Assembly: GCF_000515395.1 (NCBI RefSeq)
Contig: NZ_KI911782.1
Span: 3,036,606-3,100,605 of the forward strand
DNA from: Jiangella gansuensis DSM 44835
Lineage (GTDB): Bacteria > Actinomycetota > Actinomycetes > Jiangellales > Jiangellaceae
Reading direction: 5' to 3'
DNA: 64,000 nucleotides
Shown: in pieces, positions 44,045-52,056 of the stretch
Layout of the letters: every line of letters starts with the position of its first letter
Position numbering within the stretch: the first letter of the stretch is position 1
Program-made: the position numbers and the translations under genes
The notes under the pieces: model-generated
What the model was told of the DNA's origin: nothing
The model's database searches: none
The model's input: the letters and a program-made list of their open reading frames with translations, nothing else

Positions 44045-44668
44045 ATGCGCGCATTCGTGCTGTGCACGGGCCGCTGTGGTTCCGTGACGTTCATCAAGGC
44101 CTGTGCCCACATCGACAACTTCAGCGCCGGTCACGAGACCTTGGCGAGCGAGGTCGGCACGCGGCGCTTCGCCTATCCGGACGACCACGTCGAGGCGGAC
44201 AATCGGCTCTCCTGGTTCCTCGGCCCCCTGCATGCGCGGTTCGGTGCGGACGCGCTCTTCGTCCACCTTCGCCGCGACCCCGTCCTGGTCGCGCAGAGCT
44301 TCGAGCGGCGCTGGGACAACGGGCACAATGCGAACATCATCAAGGCGTTCTCCGAAGCCGTGATCCCGCACCGGCGTGAACGGCCGGTCGGCGAGCGCGG
44401 CGAGCTCGCGCGGTTCTACGTGGACACCGTGACCGCCAACATCGAAGCGTTCCTGCGGACGGTCCCGTACTCGATGACGATCGACCTCGAGGACGCGAAG
44501 GATCGCTTCCCGGAGTTCTGGTACCGACTCGGCGCGGAGGGCGACCTGGACGCCGCGCTGGCCGAGTTCGACCGTCGGCACAACGCCAGTGTCACTGACG
44601 CCACGGACGGTCAGGACAGGAACGGCGCCAGCGACTCCTCGAGCCGCGGTGCGAGGGTCCGCGCGTAG
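44045..44668 (+). CDS. Small sulfotransferase-like protein
   Basis: This 207-residue P-loop protein resembles bacterial sulfotransferases. The N-terminal LCTGRCGSVTFIKAC fits the 5'-phosphosulfate-binding loop, and VHLRRDPVLVAQSFERR fits the 3'-phosphate motif near residue 75. FEFTYR-like features are not obvious, and the protein is short, so it may act on a small acceptor or be divergent. In a glycan locus, sulfation of a sugar is a reasonable inference. ATG follows GGAGACGCGAG. Its last 58 nt overlap the convergent acyltransferase gene, an unusually long 3' overlap. Confidence 0.6.
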   Translation: MRAFVLCTGRCGSVTFIKACAHIDNFSAGHETLASEVGTRRFAYPDDHVEADNRLSWFLGPLHARFGADALFVHLRRDPVLVAQSFERRWDNGHNANIIKAFSEAVIPHRRERPVGERGELARFYVDTVTANIEAFLRTVPYSMTIDLEDAKDRFPEFWYRLGAEGDLDAALAEFDRRHNASVTDATDGQDRNGASDSSSRGARVRA

Positions 44669-46716
44669 GTCGCCGTCAGATGGTGTGAGTCCCGCCAGAC
44701 GACGACGTTGCCGATGACGGCGGGGCAGGTGTCGGTGGGGCAGATGGCCTCGTTGAGGTCGATGAGGTCGATCCCGCCCAGCTCCTGGACCGCGAGCACC
44801 TGGGTATCGCCGGAGCGGTCCAGGGCGTCGTCGGTGGGTTCGGCGCAGGTGGTGAGCCGGTCGGGGTTTTCGGAGATGCATTCGGCGGGGTCGTTGCCGA
44901 GCCAGGGGGTGTTGCGGATGACGGCGAGGTCGACGCCGGCGTCGCGGACGGCGTGCCAGCTGTCGCGCATGCCCGCGGCCAGGCGCTGGCTGCTCTCGTC
45001 GTCCCCGAGCTCGTGGCCGTCCTCGGCGACCCGGTAGGAGTTACTGCCAGTGGTGATGACGAGGTCGGGCCGGTCCGGGCCGGTGAGCTCGTCGAGGAGG
45101 ACGTCGTTCCACTCGGTGCACGACGTGTACGGAGCGCCGTCGGCGTTGATGACGTCGACGCTGAAGAACCCGCATGCTGATTTGGTGTAGGTCTCGAGCC
45201 GCCAGCCGTTGCGGGAGGCGACCTCCTCGAGGGCGGGTTGCCATTGCGCGGCGTGGGAGTCGCCGACCAGCGCGACCACCCGGTCGGAGTCGAGATCGCC
45301 GTACGCGCACATGAGGATCTCGGCGTCCGTCTGGGACTGGTGGCAGCCATCCGCGTACACGTCGGCGTTGTCGTCGGGGACGTGGACGGGGTCGGGGGTC
45401 ATGGCGGTGACGTGGTCGACGGGGCGGGCGTCGGGGTCGGTGGCGGGGTCGGGGCCGAGGGCGGCGGCGCCGGGGGCGTGGGTGGGGGTGTCGTAGTCGG
45501 GGATGGCGCGGGTGGTGAGGAACGCGGCGGTGAGGGCGATGGCGGTGGCGGTGGCGCCGACGGCGAACGCGCGGGCGGGGTGGGTGGCCAGGGCGCGGGC
45601 GTGGTGGATGGGTGCCTCGACCAGGCGGTGGGTGAGCCAGGCCGGGACGAGGCTGGCGGTGACCACGCCCAGGCCCTGGGCGGGGGTGAGCTCGCCGAAG
45701 GCGGCGGTGGCGGCGATGAGCAGGGGCCAGTGCCACAGGTAGAGGGAGTAGGACAGCGCGCCGATGAAGCGCATCGGGGTCGTGGACAGCAGCCGGCCGG
45801 GGGTGGTGTGGGTGGTGGTGAGCCCGGCGGTGATGACCGCGGCGGTGCCCAGGACTGGGAGCAGGGCGGTGTGGCCGGGGAAGGTGGTGGTCGCGTTGTA
45901 GGTGATGGCGGCGGTGGCGATGGCGCCCAGCCCGGTCCAGGCCAGGACGGTGGCCGCGGCGTGGGGTAGGCGGGTCAGGCGGGTGGCGCTCAGGGCGATG
46001 GCCGCGCCGATGCCCAGTTCCCAGGCGCGGGTGGTGGTGATGAAGTAGGCCGGGCCGGGTGCGGTGGCGCTGAGGTGGATGGACCAGGCCAGCGACGGGA
46101 CGGTGATGGCGGCCAGGGCGGCCAGCAGCACCCGGCGCGGTGAGCACCCGCCGCGGCCGCGGCGGGTGGTGTGGCGGCGGTGGGCCCAGATGACGGCGAT
46201 GATGAGCAGCGGCCAGGCCAGGTAGAACTGTTCTTCCACGGCCAGGGACCAGAAGTGCTGCACCGGGCTGGGTGGGGCGTCGGCGGCCAGGTAGTCCACC
46301 GTGTCCCCGGCCAGGCGCCAGTTCACCAGGTAGGTCGCCGAGGCGGCGATGTCGCCGGCGGTGGCCGCCCACCGCACCGGGGGCAGCAGCGCCACTGTGA
46401 GTGCGGCGGTGGCGCCCAGCACCACCGCGGTGGCCGGGAGCAGGCGGCGGATGCGGCGGGCGTAGAAGCGGGCCAGGCGCAACCGGCCGGTGGTCTCGAT
46501 CTCGCGCAGGATCAGCCCGGTGATCAGGAACCCGGAGATGACGAAGAACACGTCCACCCCGACGAACCCGCCCGACACCAGCGGCAGCCCGGCGTGATAC
46601 GCCAACACCAACCCCACCGCCACCGCACGCAAACCCTCGATATCCGCACGGAACCGCGATTGCCCGGTGTCAGCCGGGGCCGAGCTCAGGACAGCGGACC
46701 CGGCCACCGTCGCCAT
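44611..46716 (-). CDS. Acyltransferase-3/SGNH membrane O-acyltransferase 2
   Basis: This 701-residue paralogue of the 34.4-kb enzyme has DIEGLRAVAVGLVLAYHAG, GGFVGVDVFFVISGFLI, about ten membrane helices, then an SGNH domain with VALVGDSHAAQWQPAL (Ser) and CPTDTCPAVIGN followed by DSHHLT (His). The frame continues upstream through the antisense of the aquaporin, but the ATG at 46716 has GGAGG 9 nt upstream and gives the family N-terminus. The membrane half uses almost exclusively C- or G-ending codons, more extreme than its paralogues, and the plus strand there is very G-rich. It is divergent from aquaporin 2. Confidence 0.9.
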   Translation of the reverse strand: MATVAGSAVLSSAPADTGQSRFRADIEGLRAVAVGLVLAYHAGLPLVSGGFVGVDVFFVISGFLITGLILREIETTGRLRLARFYARRIRRLLPATAVVLGATAALTVALLPPVRWAATAGDIAASATYLVNWRLAGDTVDYLAADAPPSPVQHFWSLAVEEQFYLAWPLLIIAVIWAHRRHTTRRGRGGCSPRRVLLAALAAITVPSLAWSIHLSATAPGPAYFITTTRAWELGIGAAIALSATRLTRLPHAAATVLAWTGLGAIATAAITYNATTTFPGHTALLPVLGTAAVITAGLTTTHTTPGRLLSTTPMRFIGALSYSLYLWHWPLLIAATAAFGELTPAQGLGVVTASLVPAWLTHRLVEAPIHHARALATHPARAFAVGATATAIALTAAFLTTRAIPDYDTPTHAPGAAALGPDPATDPDARPVDHVTAMTPDPVHVPDDNADVYADGCHQSQTDAEILMCAYGDLDSDRVVALVGDSHAAQWQPALEEVASRNGWRLETYTKSACGFFSVDVINADGAPYTSCTEWNDVLLDELTGPDRPDLVITTGSNSYRVAEDGHELGDDESSQRLAAGMRDSWHAVRDAGVDLAVIRNTPWLGNDPAECISENPDRLTTCAEPTDDALDRSGDTQVLAVQELGGIDLIDLNEAICPTDTCPAVIGNVVVWRDSHHLTATYARTLAPRLEESLAPFLS

Positions 46717-46941
46717 CAATGTCATCCTCCGTGCGTCTTCCCCTGCGTCCGCAGCCCACGATGATGCCATCCCGCATCGTCGACGCACGCCAGAACGCCG
46801 GTACTGGAGTGGGTCCGGGCCGCGGTGCTTCCAGCTCTCGTGCCTGTGCCACGGTCGCCATGATTTCCGCGATAAAGTCCCCCCTGGCGGCGCTGCCGCG
46901 GGGAGCATAGTGGTGGGACTCATGGCAGGAGGAGCTTCTCG

Positions 46942-47658
46942 ATGACCGACAACTGGATCCGGAACGTGATTGCCGAGGCGGTGGGCACGTTCGCAGTTGT
47001 CTTCGTCACCGTGATGACGCTGGGCGTCGTCGGGCAGGCGACGCCGGCCATACTCGCGTACGGCTTCGTCGTCATGGGTATGGTCGCGGCGTTGGGTCAC
47101 GTGTCCGGCGGGCACTTCAACCCTGCGATCACGCTGGGCATGTTCCTGGCGAAGAAGATCGATCCGTTCGGAGCCGCGGTGTACTGGGTCGCCCAGTTCG
47201 GCGGCGGTGCGCTGGGCGCCCTCGCGGTCATGCTGACGACGAACCGGGAGAGTGTCGCCGCCGGCACACCCATGATCAACGAAAGCCTCGTGAACGTCGG
47301 CGGCGCCATCGCCTTGGAGGCGCTGGTGACCATGCTGCTCGTGCTCGTTGTCTTCGGCACCGCCGTCGACGAGCGGTCGCCGCTGTCCGTCTACCCGTTC
47401 GCCATCGGCGGTACCGTCATCGCTGGCAGCGCTGCGCTCCTCGCCGTCACCGGTGGCGCGCTCAACCCGGCGCGTGGCTTCGGCCCTGCCGTCGTCAGCG
47501 GCGAGTGGGACGGTATCGCGGCCTGGCTGGCCGGGCCTCTCATCGGTGCGGTCCTGGCGTGGGCGCTCTACTGGTTCGTCATCGCGGACCGGCCTTCGTC
47601 GAGGCACACCCGCTATCCCGAGCCCGTTCCGCCGCCCGGGCCCTCGCTGCTTCCCTGA
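46942..47658 (+). CDS. Aquaporin/MIP-family channel 2
   Basis: This 238-residue channel has both half-helix motifs (HVSGGHFNPAITLGMF and GGALNPARGFGPAV) and six hydrophobic helices. It aligns end to end with aquaporin 1, including the tail ending PPPGPSLLP. AGGAGG precedes the ATG by about 9 nt. It is divergent from acyltransferase 2, with 225 nt between them. The two acyltransferase/aquaporin pairs are therefore related, but one of the genes has been reversed. Confidence 0.9.
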   Translation: MTDNWIRNVIAEAVGTFAVVFVTVMTLGVVGQATPAILAYGFVVMGMVAALGHVSGGHFNPAITLGMFLAKKIDPFGAAVYWVAQFGGGALGALAVMLTTNRESVAAGTPMINESLVNVGGAIALEALVTMLLVLVVFGTAVDERSPLSVYPFAIGGTVIAGSAALLAVTGGALNPARGFGPAVVSGEWDGIAAWLAGPLIGAVLAWALYWFVIADRPSSRHTRYPEPVPPPGPSLLP

Positions 47659-47831
47659 CGCGGGACAGAAGGTCAGCTACAGGTCAGTCGGTTAGTCACA
47701 AGTGCGTTGGCCCGGTGTCTCCAGCGCGGGCCGAGCACTACGCCGGACCTGGTCGCGCCGCGTTCATCGTGCCGGATCGCCGGCCGGTCGTGAACGGGCG
47801 ACCATAGTGATGCGGTAGGCAATTCCTCCGC

Positions 47832-47837
47832 TAGAGT
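47832..47837 (+). promoter_or_regulatory. Candidate -10 box of the WXG-like gene
   Basis: TAGAGT at 47832-47837 sits in the 296-nt gap after aquaporin 2, about 118 nt before the next ATG. A near-identical CGCTAGAGT context precedes the gene at 41285. No clear -35 was found, and nothing else was recognised in the gap. Confidence 0.3.
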
Positions 47838-47954
47838 CCTGCATGCTGGGGGCTCGTCGGCCATATCGGGCACACCGACGACCACGGCCCGCTCGGGGTG
47901 GAGCGAGCTGAGCCGTGGTGCGGGCTCCGCTGTTGGTGACGACGAAGGAGCGAG

Positions 47955-49847
47955 ATGTATCCGGATGAAGGCGGCGGGGAGTACACCTCCATCGACGTGG
48001 ACGCCCTTGGCGATGCCGTCGACGACCTGGACGCCACGCTGACCGGGCTGACCGACAGGATCTCCGGCCTGGAGTCCGACTTCGGCTATTTCGGGGTCGA
48101 CAAGGGCAACCTGAACAAGCTGCTCGAGGCCAAGACCGACCTCGAGGACATCATGCCCGACATGCGGCGCCGGCACAGCCTGGCCGTCCAGCTGCTCGCC
48201 GAACAGCAGAGCAACGGGTGGGCCGGCGACGGCGTGATCAGCGTGCAGGGCACCGACATCCTCAACGACGACTTCGAGTCCGTCGAGGACGCCCAGAACG
48301 CCGGCCGGGAGCTGGCCGAGCAGGTCAACAACGGCGAGGGAGAGATCCCGCCGGAGGTCTACGAGCAGCTCGAGCAGTACGGCCATGACCCCGACTTCGC
48401 CGAGGCGTTCGTCAACAATCTCGACCCGGCGTCGCGCGGGCTGTTGCTCATGGACGCGGACAACCAGGCCAACGAGTACGGCGACGACGCGAACGAGGCC
48501 CCACAGCTGGCCGTCGCCAACGTCTTCTCGACGGCGAGCTTCCGCATCGACTACGACGCGGAGTTCATCAGCGAGATCAACCAGGCGCTGCTGGACATGG
48601 GTCTGCATCCGGACGGCATCAGGATCGTCGACCGCATCAGCGCGCTGACCCAGCACGGCAGCTGGGATCACGGCTCCCTGGTGGCGTTCTCCGAGGCCGC
48701 GCTGCACGGCGACTACGAGACCGTCGGCAAGGTCGAGAACTGGGCCGCGGTGTACTCCGGCCTGGCCCGCAACCCGCGCGCCAGTGCGGAGTACATGGCC
48801 GAGCACCGCGACGAGGTCTGGGAACAGATGCAGGTCATCGGCCCGGTGACCAGCGAAGAGGACTACCAGGTCGCGTTCGCCGAATTCTTGAACGCCGCCA
48901 CGGTCGACGCCCGCGGCGTGTACGAGCGGCTCGGGCTGTACAACGACGACCAGGTCAACTTCGCCGAGCAGAACGCCGCCTTCGTGATCGAGAAGGTCGG
49001 CACGCTGGATGAGCCGTTCCCGTTCTTCGACGCCTACCGCACCACGTTCGTGAACATCACCGAGGAGTACTGGGACGACCTCGTCTACAGCATGGGTGCG
49101 CCCGGTGGCGTCAGCGACAACCCGGACCGGGACGGCATCGAGGTCGACCCCTCGGCGTGGCAGGCGTTCATCACCGAGGGCATGCGCAACCCCGACGGCG
49201 CGGCCCGGCTGCACGAGATGATGTACACCTGGTACGGCGAGTACATCAGCGGCAGCGCCGGGTCCGAGAACGGCAACGAGCACTTCTGGGACGACCTGGT
49301 GTCGCAGCAGATGGCAGCCGCGTTCAGCGGGTCGTGGGACACCGTCCTGCAGGAGATCGCCGACGACGAAGCGGCCCGTGAGGCGTTCATCGGCTCACTC
49401 GTCGACTTCGGCTTCAGCTTGGTCCCGCCGGACCCCCAGGCGCTGATCGACATGGGCAAGGACGCCTTCATCGACGCCATGAAGAACACGATCACGCAGG
49501 CCATCGTCAACGCGGGTGGCGGTCAGGGCCCGCCCGAGCTCAGCTACGACTTCGCCAACCAGCACAAGACCTGGGTGGCGACGGCGGTCGCCGAGTACAA
49601 CGCCGGCAGCGTCGACCCGTACAACGACGGCGACGTGACCTGGGACTCCGACCCGGCGTTCTACGAGGAGCTCTACGGCGGCGACTTCACCGACTCCTCC
49701 GGCAACGTGATCTCGCCGTTCCTGCCCAGCGGGGAGCCCAACCCGGACTTCCCCGACGACCCCAACTCGCTGCATGCCTTCAACCAGTGGGCACAGAACC
49801 CGGCCATGCAGGTCTACATGGGCGAGAACCACCACGGGCGGTTCTGA
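47955..49847 (+). CDS. Large acidic protein with WXG-like N-terminal helical domain
   Basis: I do not recognise a full-length family with certainty; it resembles the large actinobacterial proteins of unknown function (DUF6571-like) linked to ESX-type secretion. Of 630 residues, the first 90 are helical and acidic: DALGDAVDDLDATLTGLTDRI, a second helix LAVQLLAEQQ, and NGWAGDG (a W-x-G turn). The remainder is rich in Asp and Glu and in aromatic residues, with no signal peptide or membrane helix. AAGGAG lies 5 nt before the ATG. Neighbours are a convergent lipoprotein and, beyond it, a small WXG protein. A secreted substrate or structural role is inferred; no catalytic motif is visible. Confidence 0.6.
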   Translation: MYPDEGGGEYTSIDVDALGDAVDDLDATLTGLTDRISGLESDFGYFGVDKGNLNKLLEAKTDLEDIMPDMRRRHSLAVQLLAEQQSNGWAGDGVISVQGTDILNDDFESVEDAQNAGRELAEQVNNGEGEIPPEVYEQLEQYGHDPDFAEAFVNNLDPASRGLLLMDADNQANEYGDDANEAPQLAVANVFSTASFRIDYDAEFISEINQALLDMGLHPDGIRIVDRISALTQHGSWDHGSLVAFSEAALHGDYETVGKVENWAAVYSGLARNPRASAEYMAEHRDEVWEQMQVIGPVTSEEDYQVAFAEFLNAATVDARGVYERLGLYNDDQVNFAEQNAAFVIEKVGTLDEPFPFFDAYRTTFVNITEEYWDDLVYSMGAPGGVSDNPDRDGIEVDPSAWQAFITEGMRNPDGAARLHEMMYTWYGEYISGSAGSENGNEHFWDDLVSQQMAAAFSGSWDTVLQEIADDEAAREAFIGSLVDFGFSLVPPDPQALIDMGKDAFIDAMKNTITQAIVNAGGGQGPPELSYDFANQHKTWVATAVAEYNAGSVDPYNDGDVTWDSDPAFYEELYGGDFTDSSGNVISPFLPSGEPNPDFPDDPNSLHAFNQWAQNPAMQVYMGENHHGRF

Positions 49848-49852
49848 CCGGC

Positions 49853-49872
49853 CGCGCCGCCGCACCGGCGCG
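49853..49872. terminator. Bidirectional hairpin between convergent genes
   Basis: A 7-bp GC stem (CGCGCCG at 49853-49859 and CGGCGCG at 49866-49872) with a 6-nt loop occupies most of the 28-nt gap between the WXG-like gene and the lipoprotein gene. There is no T tract. Confidence 0.5.
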
Positions 49873-49875
49873 AGC

Positions 49876-51084
49876 TCAGTCGGGCACGTCGATCAGCACG
49901 ATGATCTGGTCGTCCTCGCCGGTGGCGGCGACGGCGATGGTGTCGTCGTCCGCCCAGGCGGCAGGGCCCCCGAACGCGGCGGCGACGGATGCCTGGCCGT
50001 CGGCGGAGAGGTAGAGCGTCGGGTGTGCCGTCTGGTCGTCGTCCGCGGCGGCGTCGGCGACGGCCTGGGCGTGCTCGCTGCCGTCCTCAACCCGCCAGCC
50101 GTAGGCGTCCTCGTCCCAGCCGGTGAGCGCTCCGGTGCTGGCGAGGATGCCGCCGTCGTCGTTGACCGCCAATGTGAGCTGCGGGAAGCTGGGCTGGTAG
50201 TCGATGCTCAGCGCGTCGGCCGTGCCATTGAACGGACCGTCCTCGGTGACCGGCGGCGCGGACCCTCCGGCGGCCGAACCGAGCACCGTCGTCGCGATGC
50301 CACCGTCGATGGTGAAGACGCTCTGCGTAGTCTGCACCACCACCTGCTCGCCGGGGCCGGCGGCGATGGCCGACTCGCTGAACAGGGTCAGGTCGGCGGC
50401 GGCGGTGCCGTCGGGGAAGAACGCCGCACTGGTTTCGTCGTCGGTGAGGCTGCGATCGTGGTCGGGGTTGGGGCGGCCGGCGACGGTGGCCAGGGTGCCG
50501 TCGGACTCGACGCGGCGCAGCAGGAAGCCGGCGTCGGCGCCGGCTGGGTCGGCCTGCTCGGTGAACAGCAGGCGGCCCTCGGAATCGACGGCGATGTCGC
50601 CGACGTAGCCCAGTTCGGCCTCGGCCGCGGGGGCGCCGTCGGGCGTCACCGGCCCGGGAGCCTCGGGCGTGGGCGCGGGGACGCCGGCGGCAGGCATGAG
50701 CTCCCCGTCGGAGTACTCGTAGACGACGGCGTCGCCGCCCTCCTGGCCGGACCGGTCGGGGAGCACGTACACGCGACCGTCCGGGCCGGCGGCGATCTCC
50801 TGAACCGCACCTGCGGCCAGCTGGAGCTGCGCGGAGCGAACGGCGCCGTCCTCGCCGACCTGGACGATGACATCGGTACCGGCGACGCCCCAGAGGGTGC
50901 CGTCGCCGTCGGAGGTGAGCCGGGTGATGGCGAAGGGCAGCGCCGCGTCAGGTCCGGAGCCGTCGGACTGATCGCCGCCACCGGCCAGTAGTTCGACCTC
51001 GAACCCGTTCTCGTCGTCGGAGGAGCAACCGGTGACGACGGTGAGAGCGATGACCGTTCCTATGACCATCTTCCTGGTTCGCAC
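49876..51084 (-). CDS. Lipoprotein with predicted beta-propeller
   Basis: This 402-residue exported lipoprotein has a lipobox (LTVVTGC, Cys20 acylated) after a short signal peptide. The mature part has repeated strands such as ITRLTSDGDGTLWGVAG, EIAAGPDGRVYVLPD and DIAVDSEGRLLFTEQ, a pattern of NHL/SMP-type beta-propellers. No enzymatic residues are identifiable, so ligand binding or scaffolding at the outer face of the membrane is likely. The GTG at 51084 has AGGGTG 5 nt upstream; an ATG five codons later would shorten the signal. It sits between two WXG-like genes on the opposite strand. Confidence 0.8.
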   Translation of the reverse strand: MRTRKMVIGTVIALTVVTGCSSDDENGFEVELLAGGGDQSDGSGPDAALPFAITRLTSDGDGTLWGVAGTDVIVQVGEDGAVRSAQLQLAAGAVQEIAAGPDGRVYVLPDRSGQEGGDAVVYEYSDGELMPAAGVPAPTPEAPGPVTPDGAPAAEAELGYVGDIAVDSEGRLLFTEQADPAGADAGFLLRRVESDGTLATVAGRPNPDHDRSLTDDETSAAFFPDGTAAADLTLFSESAIAAGPGEQVVVQTTQSVFTIDGGIATTVLGSAAGGSAPPVTEDGPFNGTADALSIDYQPSFPQLTLAVNDDGGILASTGALTGWDEDAYGWRVEDGSEHAQAVADAAADDDQTAHPTLYLSADGQASVAAAFGGPAAWADDDTIAVAATGEDDQIIVLIDVPD

Positions 51085-51172
51085 GCAGTCACCCTAACCA
51101 TCGCTGTCGGCCCGGTATGGAAGCGACATGGTAGCCTCACCATGCTCGTGACCGGACCGGAAGCAGGTAGTG

Positions 51173-51484
51173 ATGAGCGACGACGTTCGCATGGTTCCCA
51201 ACCCGTTCATCTCCGCGATGGAAGGGCTGCTGACCCGTACCGAGAACGCCGTTTCCGAGACGCCGAACATGGACGCTCCCACCGAGGCCATCGGCGATGG
51301 TCCGGCCTGGACGGGTAGCAAGGCCCGGCAGATCCACGACGACTACCTGTCGCCCAACGCCGGCCCGGTCAAGACCGCGCTGGACGGCCTGGCCGACGAC
51401 GTCCAGGAGAAGATCGACGAGCTCGAGCCCGAGGTCTCCGAGGGCGCGGCCCGCGCCATGCGCATCGACCTGCAGATGCGCTGA
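51173..51484 (+). CDS. Small WXG100-like protein
   Basis: This 103-residue, mainly helical acidic protein has a central turn GDGPAWTGSKARQIHDDYL carrying the W-x-G signature between two helices, as in ESX substrates of about 100 residues. It has no signal peptide. The C-terminus (EGAARAMRIDLQMR) lacks a clear Y-x-x-x-D/E export signal. It is divergent from the lipoprotein gene across about 90 nt. It is plausibly a partner of the 630-residue WXG-like protein 1.3 kb away. No EccC-type ATPase lies in this window, so secretion is inferred only. Confidence 0.65.
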   Translation: MSDDVRMVPNPFISAMEGLLTRTENAVSETPNMDAPTEAIGDGPAWTGSKARQIHDDYLSPNAGPVKTALDGLADDVQEKIDELEPEVSEGAARAMRIDLQMR

Positions 51485-51503
51485 GCGGGGTCCCGCCGGC
51501 CGG

Positions 51504-52055
51504 TCAGCGGTGCGGGGCTAGCGCCGCCAGCAGCTGCCGTTCCGTGCGCCCCAGCCCGTCCGGGCCCACCACCAGTGACGCCGTACTGCGGTACGTCACG
51601 AAGATCGCGCCCAGGGTGGCGCGCACGTACTCGTCCCACGGCTGAGCCGGATCGGTCCAGTCAGCCTCGGCGATCAGCAGCTCGGCCGGGTACCCGTAGC
51701 CGCGGGCGGCGGCCAGCGCGGGCGCGTCCATGACCACCACCGGCCGGAACCCGGCGGTCAGCACCTGCAGTTCGGCCAGCTCGTCCAGCACCGCGCGGAC
51801 CTGGTCGGCCGAGCGGCCGATCATCACCACCACCACGACGGGGAGACGCTCGGCGCCGACCCCGGCCAGCAGCGTCCCCGGGGCGACGTCCATCGGGGTG
51901 TGCTGCTTGGAGTCGACCGCGAACAACCGGTGCACGACAGCCCGGGCGGTCACGCTGCCACGCAGCCGCGGCACCACCGTGCGGCGGGCGTACCGGTAGC
52001 CGGGGAGACGGCGCACGTGGCGCATCACCCGGCGGGGCCTGCGTCGGTCGGCCAT
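51504..52055 (-). CDS. Hypothetical protein, coupled to the upstream glycosyltransferase
   Basis: I do not recognise this 183-residue protein. It has an arginine-rich N-terminus (RRRPRRVMRHVRRLPGYRYARR), a Rossmann-like pattern of strands and helices (LPVVVVVMIGRSADQVRAVLDEL, RPVVVMDAP) and no membrane segment. Its ATG is 1 nt after the stop of the two-domain glycosyltransferase, so the two are almost certainly co-translated. The alpha/beta pattern would suit a nucleotide- or sugar-binding accessory domain, but that is speculation. Confidence 0.6.
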   Translation of the reverse strand: MADRRRPRRVMRHVRRLPGYRYARRTVVPRLRGSVTARAVVHRLFAVDSKQHTPMDVAPGTLLAGVGAERLPVVVVVMIGRSADQVRAVLDELAELQVLTAGFRPVVVMDAPALAAARGYGYPAELLIAEADWTDPAQPWDEYVRATLGAIFVTYRSTASLVVGPDGLGRTERQLLAALAPHR

Positions 52056-52056
52056 G

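Noticed and set aside
46717-47607. Upstream extension of acyltransferase 2 to 998 residues
   Set aside because: The extra N-terminus is antisense to aquaporin 2, and GGAGG sits correctly before the ATG at 46716.
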